Source: Streptomyces sp. NBC_01276
Lineage (GTDB): Bacteria > Actinomycetota > Actinomycetes > Streptomycetales > Streptomycetaceae
Length of the DNA: 64,000 nt
Direction: 5' to 3'
Assembly (NCBI RefSeq): GCF_041435355.1
Contig: NZ_CP108442.1
Coordinates: forward strand, 6,694,501-6,758,500
The notes under the pieces were generated by a model, which ran no database searches, was not told where the DNA came from, and worked only from the letters and a program-made list of their open reading frames with translations. Positions within the stretch are counted from its first letter, which is position 1; the number at the start of each line of letters is the position of its first letter. The translations under genes and the position numbers were made by a program. Shown piece after piece: positions 44,963-53,826 of this stretch.

Positions 44963-45024
44963 GGCAGGACCTCGCAGTACAGTGCGGTGAACGGTGGAGT
45001 GCAGCATCGAATACACCGCAGGTT

Positions 45025-45061
45025 AGTTCAGTCTATTGAACTGTGTCATCCAAAATATTGG
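45025..45061. promoter_or_regulatory. Operator-like palindromes between EamA and XRE-cupin genes
   Basis: AGTTCA-GTCTAT-TGAACT (45025-45042) is a perfect inverted repeat with a six-base spacer. CCAA-AATA-TTGG (45050-45061) follows. The AT-rich run in otherwise GC-rich DNA also suggests overlapping divergent promoters. A likely binding site of the neighbouring regulator. Confidence 0.6.
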
Positions 45062-45066
45062 ACGGA

Positions 45067-45660
45067 ATGGTGTCGGACCTCGAACAGCTCACCCAGGCGC
45101 TCGCCCGGAACCTCAAGCGGTGGCGCGGCGAGCGCGGATTCACCCTCGACGCGCTGGCGGCCCGCGCGGGGGTGAGCCGCGGCATGATCATCCAGATCGA
45201 ACAGGCCCGTACGAATCCCAGCGTGGGCACCACGGTCAAACTGGCCGACGCCCTCGGGGTCAGCATCACCACCCTCCTCGACCACGAGCGCAGCCCGCAG
45301 GTGCACGTGGTGGAGCCGGGGCAGGGGGTGCGGATGTGGTCCAGCGGGACGGGCAGCGAGGCGCGCATGCTGCTCGGCGACGACCGGCGCGGACCCGTGG
45401 AGATGTGGATCTACCGGCTGGAGGCCGGGGACGGCACGGCCTCCGACCCCCACCCGTCGGGCACCTTCGAGATGCTGCACGTGACGGCCGGGGAACTCAC
45501 CCTGGAGATCGCCGACGGCCGGTACGTGGTCCCGGCGGGCGGAGCCGTCTCCTTCGAGGCGAACGTGCCGCACGCCTACCGCAACGAGGGCCCCGGGCCG
45601 ATGGAGATGACCATGGCGGTGTCGATCCCGCCGGTCCAGGGGGTGGCGGGCGCCCACTGA
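45067..45660 (+). CDS. XRE family transcriptional regulator with cupin domain
   Basis: 197 residues if started at ATG 45067; GTG 45043 would extend it by eight codons into the operator region, so the shorter start is preferred. XRE helix-turn-helix in the first 65 residues (FTLDALAARAGVSRGMIIQI), then a cupin beta-barrel (FEMLHVTAGELTLEIADG, HAYRNEGPGPMEMTM). Such proteins sense a small molecule in the cupin and repress neighbouring transporter or catabolic genes. Divergent from an EamA exporter. Confidence 0.9.
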   Translation: MVSDLEQLTQALARNLKRWRGERGFTLDALAARAGVSRGMIIQIEQARTNPSVGTTVKLADALGVSITTLLDHERSPQVHVVEPGQGVRMWSSGTGSEARMLLGDDRRGPVEMWIYRLEAGDGTASDPHPSGTFEMLHVTAGELTLEIADGRYVVPAGGAVSFEANVPHAYRNEGPGPMEMTMAVSIPPVQGVAGAH

Positions 45661-45700
45661 CGGCGCGCGGCGGGGCCGGGCGACGGGCTCGACGGACCGG

Positions 45701-46105
45701 CTAGAGCACCGGGATCTCGATCGCGGGGCAGCGGTCCATGACCATCTCCAGGCCCGCCCCGCGGGTGCGGGCGTAGGCCTCCTCGTCGATCACGTCCAGC
45801 TGGAACCAGACGGCCCCGGCGCCCACCGCCACCGCCTCGTCGGCGACCGCGCCGGCCAGCGCGCTGTTCACGAAGACGTCCACCACGTCCACCTCGAAGG
45901 GGATCGCCGCGAGCGACGGGTACCCCGGCTCCCCGTGCACCGTCTCCGCCTTCGGGTGCACGGGAACGACCCGCTTCCCGAACCGCTGCAGCACGCGCGC
46001 CACCCCGTAGGCCGCCCGGTCCTGGTTGTTGGACAGGCCCACCACGGCCCATGTGTCACCGAGTTCGGTGAGGATCTTGCGAATGGTCGCCGGGTCGCCG
46101 TACAC
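45701..46105 (-). CDS. CoA-binding domain protein
   Basis: 134 residues; GTG 46105 follows AGGAGG, which rules out an upstream reading. Rossmann-type CoA-binding fold: WAVVGLSNNQDRAAYGVARV, RVVPVHPKAETVHGEPGYPS, VDVFVNSALAGAVADEAVA. Similar to YccU/succinyl-CoA-synthetase-like CoA-binding proteins. Function unknown. Divergent from the YigZ gene. Confidence 0.88.
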   Translation of the reverse strand: MYGDPATIRKILTELGDTWAVVGLSNNQDRAAYGVARVLQRFGKRVVPVHPKAETVHGEPGYPSLAAIPFEVDVVDVFVNSALAGAVADEAVAVGAGAVWFQLDVIDEEAYARTRGAGLEMVMDRCPAIEIPVL

Positions 46106-46211
46106 GCGCGCCGCCTCCTGTTGCTCCGGACCGCTCTGCTCTCCCCGGCACAACGAGGGGGACGCCCGCGCGATTCCCGTGGACCTCGCGGGCCCCCTGC
46201 GGACCACGGAT

Positions 46212-46217
46212 TAGGGT
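46212..46217 (+). promoter_or_regulatory. -10 box of a leaderless transcript (YigZ gene)
   Basis: TAGGGT ends six bases before GTG 46224, with no Shine-Dalgarno. Confidence 0.55.
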
Positions 46218-46223
46218 GGAGCG

Positions 46224-46853
46224 GTGAAGGCAGACCAGTACGTGACGGTGGCCCGAGAGGGAACGCACGAGTCCGAGATCAACCGCTCGCGGTTCCTGTG
46301 CTCGCTCGCGCCCGCGGCGACGGAGCAGGAGGCGCAGGAGTTCGTCGCGCGCGTCCGCAAGGAGCACCCCACCGCCACGCACAACTGCTACGCCTACGTG
46401 ATCGGCGCCGACGCCTCCGTGCAGAAGGCCAGCGACGACGGGGAACCCGGCGGGACCGCCGGGGTGCCCATGCTGCAGATGCTGACCCGGCGCGACATCC
46501 GGTACGCGGTGGCCGTGGTCACCCGCTACTACGGCGGCGTGAAGCTCGGCGCCGGCGGGCTCATCCGGGCCTACGGAGGGGTCGTCGGGGAAGCCCTGGA
46601 CGCCCTCGGGACCGTCACCCGGCACCGCTACCGGCTGGCCACCGTCACCGTCGACCACCAGAGGGCCGGGAAGACCCAGAACGACCTGCGCTCCACCGGG
46701 CGGGCGGTGCTGGACGTGCGCTACGGCGAGGCCGTCTCGATCGAGATCGGCCTCCCCGAGGCGGAGGTCGAGGCCTTCCGGGCCTGGCTCGCCGACGTCA
46801 CCGCCGGAACCGCGGGCTTCGAGCTCGGCGGAGAGGCCTACGCGGAGGGCTGA
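46224..46853 (+). CDS. YigZ/IMPACT family protein
   Basis: 209 residues. IMPACT/YigZ N-terminal domain: SRFLCSLAPAATEQEAQEFV, KASDDGEPGGTAGVPMLQML and RYYGGVKLGAGGLIRAYGG. The C-terminal half is a ferredoxin-like DUF1949 domain. Related to the eukaryotic translation-control protein IMPACT; ribosome-linked function in bacteria is not established. Convergent with the haloperoxidase gene. Confidence 0.92.
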   Translation: MKADQYVTVAREGTHESEINRSRFLCSLAPAATEQEAQEFVARVRKEHPTATHNCYAYVIGADASVQKASDDGEPGGTAGVPMLQMLTRRDIRYAVAVVTRYYGGVKLGAGGLIRAYGGVVGEALDALGTVTRHRYRLATVTVDHQRAGKTQNDLRSTGRAVLDVRYGEAVSIEIGLPEAEVEAFRAWLADVTAGTAGFELGGEAYAEG

Positions 46854-46878
46854 CCGGACCCGCGGGGACCGGTCCCGC

Positions 46879-46905
46879 CGGCCGGATCCGCCGGCCGGGT
46901 TGTCG
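46879..46905. terminator. GC-rich hairpin between convergent YigZ and haloperoxidase genes
   Basis: Two copies of the self-complementary block CCGGCCGG separated by about five bases can form an eight-base stem, in the ~100-bp gap between convergent genes. A likely bidirectional terminator, but repeats of this kind also arise by composition. Confidence 0.4.
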
Positions 46906-46954
46906 GGTCCGCCTGTCATATCCGCCACCGGGCCCGTCGGCCTGCGGAGTGCCG

Positions 46955-48223
46955 TCAGAGCGTGCCGTACAGCCGGTCGGCGTGCCGTAGCGCGTACCGC
47001 CCGACGGCCTCGCCGAGCCGGACGCCCGCCTCGTCGGCGCTGCGGCTGTGGATCCCCGAGTACACCCGGGCGTCGACGTTGTCCCGGGTCAGCTGCCGCC
47101 ACCCGGTGTAGGTGCGCCGCACGCCCGGCGCCGTCGGGCTGGTCATCCCGAACGGGGTGGTCACCGGCCCGGCCAGCCCGTCCAGCACCGCCTGCGCGGC
47201 ACCCGCGTACGTGGCGTGGCCGCTCGGGTAGTCGGGGTGGGCCGGCGTCCGGTGCAGCGGGGTCCACGCCGGGTCGGTGCCGATGTCCCCGGTCCGGATC
47301 GCGGTGACCGGCCGCCACCGTACGTACGTGTACTTGCTGTCGGAGGTGGCGATCTGGGTGTCGACGGACGCGGCGTGGAACAGCGCGAGCAGCTCCGCCC
47401 GCTCGGCGGTCGAGCCGTGCGAACGGGCCACGGCCACCCGCAGCGGTTCGGTGTAGAGGACCTGGGAGGAGGCGTACCAGAAGTTCGCCGTCTCGGTCTG
47501 GCGGGGCGTGCGCACGGCGCTGTCGGCGGCTCCGTACGCACGTACCTCGGCGAGGTCGGTCCGGTAGCGGCGGGAGTCCAGCGCGGGCGGCGGCCCCAGC
47601 CGGAACTGGTCGGCGCGCTCCAGCAGGAAGGGCTTCGCCAGGCGGTTGCCGTACTGGGCGGCGGGCGCGTACGCGTCGGGCGTGGGCTGCCAGACCCCCG
47701 GCGCGGCGGGCGGCACCGGGAACGGCGCGTTCACCGAGGCCGGGTCGAGGCCGTCCCCCGCGCGGGCGGCCAGCACGGCCGCGGCCTGCCGGGCACCCGC
47801 CGCCACGCCCCCTTGCTCGGCGGAGCCGTCCGGGATCCGGCCCAGGGTGGCGGCCAGGGCCGCGTCGAGATCGGCACGGCGGGACGGGGCGAGGCCGATC
47901 AGCACGCCGTGCACCGCGGAGGCGACGGCGGCGTCCTGGAAGCGGCCCCGGGCCGGGCCCGCGGGGGCCTCCCGGGCGGCGCGCGCGGCCGCGATCCAGC
48001 CGATCGCCCAGGTGCGGTTGTCGGTGATCTGCGTGGGAGCGGCCGTGGCCGCGACGGTCCGGGCGGTGGTGTCGTACCAGTCGAGCACCACCGACCCCGT
48101 CCCCGCCGCGAGCGGGGGCGCCGGCGCGGCGGCCGAGGGGACGGCGGCGGTCAGGGCCAGGAGCGCAGCGGAGCCCGCGGCGAGCAGCGCGGGACGGACG
48201 CGGACGGGTCGGGTGAGCGGCAT
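46955..48223 (-). CDS. Vanadium-dependent haloperoxidase / PAP2-type secreted phosphatase
   Basis: 422 residues; signal peptide (LLAAGSAALLALTAAVPSAA). The vanadate/phosphate site of the family is complete: KYTYVRWRP (Lys and Arg), PSGHATYAG, and RVYSGIHSR with R-x5-H. The enzyme oxidises halides with H2O2 if vanadate is bound, or acts as an acid phosphatase; the sequence alone cannot decide. Exported. Probably leaderless: TAGCTT (48235-48230, minus strand) ends six bases before ATG 48223. Confidence 0.88.
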   Translation of the reverse strand: MPLTRPVRVRPALLAAGSAALLALTAAVPSAAAPAPPLAAGTGSVVLDWYDTTARTVAATAAPTQITDNRTWAIGWIAAARAAREAPAGPARGRFQDAAVASAVHGVLIGLAPSRRADLDAALAATLGRIPDGSAEQGGVAAGARQAAAVLAARAGDGLDPASVNAPFPVPPAAPGVWQPTPDAYAPAAQYGNRLAKPFLLERADQFRLGPPPALDSRRYRTDLAEVRAYGAADSAVRTPRQTETANFWYASSQVLYTEPLRVAVARSHGSTAERAELLALFHAASVDTQIATSDSKYTYVRWRPVTAIRTGDIGTDPAWTPLHRTPAHPDYPSGHATYAGAAQAVLDGLAGPVTTPFGMTSPTAPGVRRTYTGWRQLTRDNVDARVYSGIHSRSADEAGVRLGEAVGRYALRHADRLYGTL

Positions 48224-48229
48224 GCGGCG

Positions 48230-48235
48230 AAGCTA
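48230..48235 (-). promoter_or_regulatory. -10 box of a leaderless transcript (haloperoxidase gene)
   Basis: On the minus strand TAGCTT ends six bases before the ATG at 48223, and no Shine-Dalgarno is present. Confidence 0.5.
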
Positions 48236-48472
48236 GCCAGCGGCCGGGGCGCCGGACAAGTGCCCGGCGCCGTGGGGGGAGTTCGGCCACAGACCTTTCG
48301 TGCCGCCGCCATGATCCCGTAACGGACGGGGGAGCGGGGTGCGGAAGGGGTTAGCCTGGAGGGTCGGTGCGGGGCCCGTCGGCGAGGCCCCGGCCCGGCC
48401 GCGGGCAGGCCGGTGCCGACCGGTCGGGCGTGGAGACACGAGGAGAGCAAGCGTGCGGGTCGGAGCGGTCGA

Positions 48473-49660
48473 GTGAAGTTCCTGCACACCTCCGACTGGC
48501 ACCTGGGCCGGTCCTTCCACCGCGTGAACCTGCTCGGCGCCCAGGCCGCCTTCGTCGACCACCTCGTCGAGACGGTCCGCGAGCACCGGGTCGACGCCGT
48601 CCTCGTCTCCGGGGACGTCTACGACCGGGCCGTTCCACCGCTGCCCGCCGTCGAGCTCTACGACCGGGCGCTGCACCGGCTCGCCGACCTCGGCGTGCCG
48701 ACGGTGATGATCTCCGGGAACCACGACTCCGCCCGCCGCCTCGGGGTCGGCGCCGGGCTGATCGGGCGGGCCGGGATCCACCTCAGGACCGACCCGGCCG
48801 GCTGCGCCGACCCCGTGGTGCTGGCCGACGTACACGGTGACGTGGCCCTCTACGGGCTGCCGTACCTGGAACCGGCCCTGGTCAAGGACGAGTTCGGCGC
48901 GCCGAAGGTCAGTCACGAGGCGGTGCTGGGCGCGGCCATGGACCGGATCCGGGCCGACCTCGCCGGCCGGGCCGCGGGCACCCGCTCCGTGGTCCTCGCC
49001 CACGCCTTCGTCACCGGCGGGCAGGCCAGCGACAGCGAGCGGGACATCGCCGTCGGCGGGGTCGAGGCCGTGCCCGCCGCCGTCTTCGACGGGATCGACT
49101 ACGCCGCCCTCGGCCACCTCCACGGCTGCCAGGCGATCAACGAACGGGTCCGCTACTCCGGTTCCCCGCTGGCCTACTCCTTCTCCGAGGCCGACCACCG
49201 CAAGACCATGTGGCTGGTCGAGCTCGGCCCGGCCGGGGAGGTCACCGCCGAGCGGATCGACACCCCGGTCCCGCGCCCGCTCGCCCGGCTGCGCGGCCGC
49301 CTGGAGGACCTCCTCGCCGATCCCGCGCTGGCCGCCCGCGAGGACAGCTGGGTCGAGGCCACCCTCACCGACCCGGTCCGCCCCGAGGACCCGATGGCCC
49401 GGCTCGCCACCCGCTTCCCCCACACCCTCAGCCTCGCCTTCGACCCCGAAGGCCGCGAGGAGGACGGCGGGGCCTCCTACGCCCAGCGCCTGAAGGGCCG
49501 CAGCGACCAGGAGATCGCCGAGGACTTCGTGGCCCACGTGCGCGGCGGGGGCGGCGCCGACGAGGCCGAGCGGACCGTGCTGCGCGCCGCCTTCGACGAG
49601 GTGCGCGTCCAGACCTCCCGCGAGGACCGCGCGGAGCACCGTCAGGGGAGCGCCCGATGA
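48473..49660 (+). CDS. sbcD: Exonuclease SbcCD subunit D (SbcD)
   Basis: 395 residues from GTG 48473 (GGAGCGG upstream). Metallophosphoesterase motifs in order: SDWHLG, SGDVYDRAV, SGNHDSARR, AHAFVTGGQ, GHLHGCQ. It is the nuclease of SbcCD, which opens DNA hairpins and double-strand ends. Stop overlaps the sbcC start by 4 bases (ATGA). A TAGCCT box at about 48351 may drive the operon with a leader of about 110 bases. Confidence 0.95.
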   Translation: MKFLHTSDWHLGRSFHRVNLLGAQAAFVDHLVETVREHRVDAVLVSGDVYDRAVPPLPAVELYDRALHRLADLGVPTVMISGNHDSARRLGVGAGLIGRAGIHLRTDPAGCADPVVLADVHGDVALYGLPYLEPALVKDEFGAPKVSHEAVLGAAMDRIRADLAGRAAGTRSVVLAHAFVTGGQASDSERDIAVGGVEAVPAAVFDGIDYAALGHLHGCQAINERVRYSGSPLAYSFSEADHRKTMWLVELGPAGEVTAERIDTPVPRPLARLRGRLEDLLADPALAAREDSWVEATLTDPVRPEDPMARLATRFPHTLSLAFDPEGREEDGGASYAQRLKGRSDQEIAEDFVAHVRGGGGADEAERTVLRAAFDEVRVQTSREDRAEHRQGSAR

Positions 49661-52600
49661 GGCTGCACCGGCTCGAAGTGACCGCCTTCGGCCCCTTCGC
49701 CGAACCCCAGCGGATCGACTTCGACGCACTCTCCGGCGCCGGGATCTTCCTGCTGCACGGACCCACCGGCGCGGGGAAGACCTCCGTCCTCGACGCCGTC
49801 TGCTACGCCCTCTACGGATCCGTGCCCGGCTCCCGCCAGGCCCCCGGCACCACCCTGCGCAGCGACCACGCCGCCCCCGACACCCCCACCGAGGTCACCC
49901 TCGAACTCACCGTGGGCGGGCGCCGCCTGGAGATCTCCCGGCGCCCAGAGCAGGACCGCCCCAAGAAGCGCGGCTCCGGCACCACCAAGGACAAGGCACA
50001 GAGCCTGCTGCGCGAGCACACCGGGGAGGGCTGGGCGGCCCTGAGCCGCTCCCACCCGGAGATCGCCGAGGAGATCGAACAGCTCCTCGGCATGAGCCGC
50101 GAGCAGTTCTGCCAGGTGGTGCTGTTGCCGCAGGGGGAGTTCGCCCAGTTCCTGCGGGCCGGCGCCGAAGCCCGCGGCCGGCTGCTCGGACGGCTCTTCG
50201 ACACCCGCCGCTTCGCCGCCGTCGAGACCCTCCTCGCCGACCGCCGCCGGGCCGCCGAGGCCAAGGTGCGGGCCGGGGACGAGAAGGTGCTCGCCGCCGC
50301 CCAGCGGCTCGCCCAGGCCGCCGGCGACTGCGGCGACCTGCGGGCCTGGCCGCTGCCCGCGCTCCAGCCGGGCGACCCCGGCCTCGCGGGGGCCGTCCGG
50401 GCCTGGGCGGCCGTCGCCCGCTGCTCCGCCCGGGAACGGCTCACCGTCGCCGAGTACGCGCTCGCCGCCGTCGAGGGACGCCACCACGCGGCGCGGCGCG
50501 CCGCCGAAGAGGCCCGGGAGCTCGACCGGCTCCAGCGCCGCCACGCCGAGACCGCCCGCCGGGCCGCCCTGCTCCGGGCCGCCGGTCCCGAGCGCGAGCG
50601 GGTACGGGACCTCCTGGACCGGGCCCGCCGCGGCGCCCTCGTGGCCCCCGCCCTGGAGCTGCGCGGAGCCGCCGGCGCGGCCCACCTCACCGCCGCGCAC
50701 GCCGAGAGCCTCGCCCGTGCCGCCCTCCCGCCGGCCCTCGCCGAAGCCGGCACCGAGCAGCTGGCCACCGTCGAGCAGCGGCTGCGCGAGGACCTCGGCG
50801 CGGTCGGCGCCGCCCAGCGGGCGGAACAGCGCAGTGCCCAGATCGGCCGTGAGCGCGCCACCCTGGAGCGGGAGTCACGCGACGCCGAGGAGCAGCACCA
50901 GGAGTCCGCCGACTGGCTCGCCCGCTGGGACGCCACCCGGACCGCCCTGCAGGACCGGGTCGACGCCGCGCAGCAGGCCGCCACGCTGGCCGAGCAACTC
51001 GCGGGGCGTCTGGAGCCCGCCCGGATGCAGCTGACGGCCGCCCGGCGGCGGGACGCCCTCGCCGCCGACGCCGAAGCCGTCCGCGGCGAACTGCTCTCCG
51101 CGCGCGAGGAGTCGTCCGCGGCCCGCGAGCGCTGGCTGGAGCTCAAGGAGGCCCGGCTGCGCGGCATCGCCGCCGAACTGGCCGCGGCCCTCACCGCCGG
51201 CGAGCCCTGCGCCGTGTGCGGGTCGGCGGAGCACCCCGCGCCCGCCCGGCCGGCCCCCGGGCACGTCGACCGGGCCGCCGAGGACGCCGCCCACGTCCGC
51301 TTCGAGACGGCCGAGGAGCGCAGGGCCGCCGTCGAAAGCCGGCTCGCCGCCGTGCGCGAGGCCGAGGCCGAGGCCGCCTCCGCGGCCGGAGCGTCCGGCA
51401 CCGCGGAACTCCTCGCCCTCACCGCCGACCTGAGCGCCCGTCATGCCGCCGCCCACGCGGACGCCGCCGCACTGCACACCGCCCGCGAGCGCCTCGCCCG
51501 CGCCGAGCGGGAGCACGACGCGCGCAGTTCGGACCGGCTCGACGCCGAGCGCCGGGCCGCGGCCAGGGCCTCCCGGCGCGAGGCCCTCGACCGGGAACGG
51601 GCCTCCCTGGAAGCCGAACTGGTCCTCGTACGGGGCGACTCGCCCAGCGTCGCCGCCCGCGCCCGCACCCTGGAGGACCGGATCCGGATGGTCACCGGCG
51701 CCGCCGCCTCGCTGCGCCGGGCCGAAGTCACCGCCGCACGGCTGAAGGAAGCCGACGACCAGCTGGCCGACGCCGCCTTCAAGGCCGGGTTCGACACCGT
51801 CGAGGCGGCGGCCGACGCGGTCCTGCCGGAGTACGAGCGCACCGCCCTCCAGCACCGGACGGACACCTGGCAGGCCGAGGAGGCGATGCTCGCCGAGCGG
51901 GCCGCCGAAGGGGACACCGCCGGCACCGCCGGCCTGCCCCCGGCCGACCCGCACACCGCGGAGGCCGCCGAGGAGCGCGCCGCGGCCCGGCTGCGGGCCG
52001 CGGCCTCGGCCGTCGACGCCGCCCGCGTGCGCTGCGCCGAACTGGACCGGCTCTCCCGCCAGGCCGAGCACGAGCTGCGCGCCCTGGGCCCGCTGCGCGA
52101 GGCGTACGAGCGCGTGGCCCGCCTCGCCGGGCTCACCGCGGGAACCTCCGCCGACAACGAACGCAAGATGCGGCTGGAGGCGTACGTCCTGGCCGCGCGG
52201 CTGGAGCAGGTCGCCGCCGCCGCGACGGTCCGGCTGCTGCGCATGTCCGGCGGGCGCTACACCCTCGTCCACTCCGACGCCCGCGCGGGCGGACGCGGGC
52301 GCTCCGGCCTGGGTCTGCACGTGGTGGACGCCTGGACCGGCAGCGAGCGCGACACCGCCACCCTCTCGGGCGGCGAGACCTTCTTCGCCTCCCTCGCCCT
52401 GGCCCTCGGCCTGGCCGACGTGGTCACCGACGAGGCCGGCGGGATGCGCCTGGACACCCTCTTCATCGACGAGGGCTTCGGCAGCCTCGACGACCAGGCG
52501 CTGGACGAGGTGCTGGACGTACTGGACTCGCTGCGCGAACGGGACCGCAGCGTCGGCATCGTCAGCCACGTGGGCGACCTGCGCACCCGGGTCCAGGCCC

Positions 52601-52668
52601 AGCTGGAGATCGTCAAGCAGCGCGGCGGCTCGGTGGTGCGCCACCGCACGGCGGGGGTCACGGACTGA
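49657..52668 (+). CDS. sbcC: Exonuclease SbcCD subunit C (SbcC)
   Basis: 1,003 residues; Rad50-like ATPase partner of SbcD. Walker A GPTGAGKTSVLDAV is near residue 30-43. Long coiled-coil arms surround a zinc hook GEPCAVCGS (CxxC) in the middle. C-lobe signature LSGGETFFASLALALG and Walker B LDTLFIDEGFGSLD. ATP-driven DNA end processing. Coupled to sbcD by overlap. Its last 11 bases overlap the 3' end of the convergent Lrp gene. Confidence 0.95.
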   Translation: MRLHRLEVTAFGPFAEPQRIDFDALSGAGIFLLHGPTGAGKTSVLDAVCYALYGSVPGSRQAPGTTLRSDHAAPDTPTEVTLELTVGGRRLEISRRPEQDRPKKRGSGTTKDKAQSLLREHTGEGWAALSRSHPEIAEEIEQLLGMSREQFCQVVLLPQGEFAQFLRAGAEARGRLLGRLFDTRRFAAVETLLADRRRAAEAKVRAGDEKVLAAAQRLAQAAGDCGDLRAWPLPALQPGDPGLAGAVRAWAAVARCSARERLTVAEYALAAVEGRHHAARRAAEEARELDRLQRRHAETARRAALLRAAGPERERVRDLLDRARRGALVAPALELRGAAGAAHLTAAHAESLARAALPPALAEAGTEQLATVEQRLREDLGAVGAAQRAEQRSAQIGRERATLERESRDAEEQHQESADWLARWDATRTALQDRVDAAQQAATLAEQLAGRLEPARMQLTAARRRDALAADAEAVRGELLSAREESSAARERWLELKEARLRGIAAELAAALTAGEPCAVCGSAEHPAPARPAPGHVDRAAEDAAHVRFETAEERRAAVESRLAAVREAEAEAASAAGASGTAELLALTADLSARHAAAHADAAALHTARERLARAEREHDARSSDRLDAERRAAARASRREALDRERASLEAELVLVRGDSPSVAARARTLEDRIRMVTGAAASLRRAEVTAARLKEADDQLADAAFKAGFDTVEAAADAVLPEYERTALQHRTDTWQAEEAMLAERAAEGDTAGTAGLPPADPHTAEAAEERAAARLRAAASAVDAARVRCAELDRLSRQAEHELRALGPLREAYERVARLAGLTAGTSADNERKMRLEAYVLAARLEQVAAAATVRLLRMSGGRYTLVHSDARAGGRGRSGLGLHVVDAWTGSERDTATLSGGETFFASLALALGLADVVTDEAGGMRLDTLFIDEGFGSLDDQALDEVLDVLDSLRERDRSVGIVSHVGDLRTRVQAQLEIVKQRGGSVVRHRTAGVTD

Positions 52669-53104
52669 GCGGTCGCCGGGACAGCGGGGACGAGTAGACG
52701 ATGCTCGTGGTGACCGGCCCCAGTCCCGCGATCCGGCCCGTGACCTCCTCCAGGTGCGCCATGGAGCGGGCGGCCACCTTGAGGACGAAGCAGTCGTCGC
52801 CGGTCACGTGGTGGGCCTCCAGGATCTCGGAGGTGGCGTCCAGGAAGTCGTGGAACGGCTTGTAGTTCCCGTGCGGATAGCGCAGCCGCACCAGCGCCAG
52901 GATGGTCTTGCCGAGCTTCTCGTGGTCGACCACGGCCGTGTAGCCGGTGATGATCCCGGCCTCCTCCAGGCGGCGGACGCGCTCGGTGACGGCGCTCGCG
53001 GACATGGAGACGGTACGGGCCAGCTCCGTGAAGCTGGCGCGGCCGTCCTGCTGGAGGGCCGCCAGGATCCGCCAGTCGGTGGCGTCGGGGGAATAGTCGG
53101 TCAT
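52658..53104 (-). CDS. Lrp/AsnC family transcriptional regulator
   Basis: 148 residues: AsnC-type helix-turn-helix (DWRILAALQQDGRASFTELA) in the first 60, then a RAM ligand-binding domain (ILALVRLRYPHGNYKPF, VTGDDCFVLKVAARSM). Regulates by sensing an amino acid or similar ligand. Divergent from the rhodanese gene (start codons 95 bp apart) and probably regulates it and itself. Convergent with sbcC, overlapping by 11 bases. Confidence 0.92.
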   Translation of the reverse strand: MTDYSPDATDWRILAALQQDGRASFTELARTVSMSASAVTERVRRLEEAGIITGYTAVVDHEKLGKTILALVRLRYPHGNYKPFHDFLDATSEILEAHHVTGDDCFVLKVAARSMAHLEEVTGRIAGLGPVTTSIVYSSPLSRRPLSP

Positions 53105-53186
53105 GTTTGCAGGTCTAGCAGTGGAATCCCCGGGAGAACAAGGGAAAGGCCGGGGAAATCCACTTCCCGGCTTGATCGACAGTTCG

Positions 53187-53192
53187 TAGATT
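53187..53192 (+). promoter_or_regulatory. -10 box of a leaderless transcript (rhodanese gene)
   Basis: TAGATT ends seven bases before ATG 53200, no Shine-Dalgarno. It lies in the gap shared with the divergent Lrp gene. Confidence 0.6.
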
Positions 53193-53199
53193 TTCAGCC

Positions 53200-53736
53200 A
53201 TGACGACGAACGCGCAGCTCACCGACACGGCCACCGCCCCCGCCACCTCCCCCGCCACGGTCAACCCCGTGCTCCGGGTCCCCGCGGCGAGCCCGGCGGC
53301 CGCCGCCGCGTACTTCGCCGCGAGCCTGGCCTTCCACGCGGACGTGTCCGACGTCGCCACCGCCTTCAAGGCCCACCGCGAACAGGGCGCCGAGCTGGGC
53401 TTCCAGCTGGTCGACTCGCGCTCCACCCCCTCCTGGGACCAGGCCCACGTGCCCGGTGCGATCCACCTGCCCACCGCCCTGATCCCGGAGCAGGCCGAGC
53501 GGCTCCTCGACCGGAACCTGCCCGTGGTGACGTACTGCTGGGGCCCCGGGTGCAACGGCGGCACCCGTTCCGCCCTGGCCCTGGCCGAACTGGGCTTCCA
53601 GGTCAAGGAGATGCTCGGTGGCATCGAGTACTGGATCCGCGAGGGCTTCGAGGTCGAGACCTGGCAGGGCACCGAGCGGCGCGCCGGGGCCGACCCGCTG
53701 ACCGCCCCCACCGACTCGGACGACTGCGGCTGCTGA
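53200..53736 (+). CDS. Rhodanese-like domain protein
   Basis: 178 residues. Single rhodanese domain: LVDSRSTPSWDQAHVPGAIH, and the active-site loop VTYCWGPGCNGGTRSA with the catalytic Cys, flanked by LALAELGFQVKEMLGG. Sulfur transfer or redox signalling. The unusual long N-terminal part (~70 residues, Ala/Thr rich then helical) is not typical of stand-alone rhodaneses. Probably controlled by the divergent Lrp regulator. Confidence 0.88.
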   Translation: MTTNAQLTDTATAPATSPATVNPVLRVPAASPAAAAAYFAASLAFHADVSDVATAFKAHREQGAELGFQLVDSRSTPSWDQAHVPGAIHLPTALIPEQAERLLDRNLPVVTYCWGPGCNGGTRSALALAELGFQVKEMLGGIEYWIREGFEVETWQGTERRAGADPLTAPTDSDDCGC

Positions 53737-53767
53737 ACCGCGGCGCGGACACGGCCGTCCGCACGGC

Positions 53768-53807
53768 GACGGGCCGCCCGATCCCCCGGGGGAACGGGCG
53801 GCCCGTC
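53768..53807. terminator. Very strong bidirectional hairpin terminator
   Basis: Arms GACGGGCCGCCCG (53768-53780) and CGGGCGGCCCGTC (53795-53807) are perfect complements. The 14 bases between them themselves pair TCCCCC with GGGGGA, giving about 19 pairs with one A-A mismatch. It lies between the convergent rhodanese and DUF885 genes. Confidence 0.85.
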
Positions 53808-53826
53808 GCGGTTGCGGCCCGCGGGG

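Noticed and set aside
46955..48223. Haloperoxidase as part of a biosynthetic gene cluster
   Set aside because: Neighbours (YigZ, CoA-binding, sbcDC) are housekeeping genes and no synthase or tailoring genes are near.
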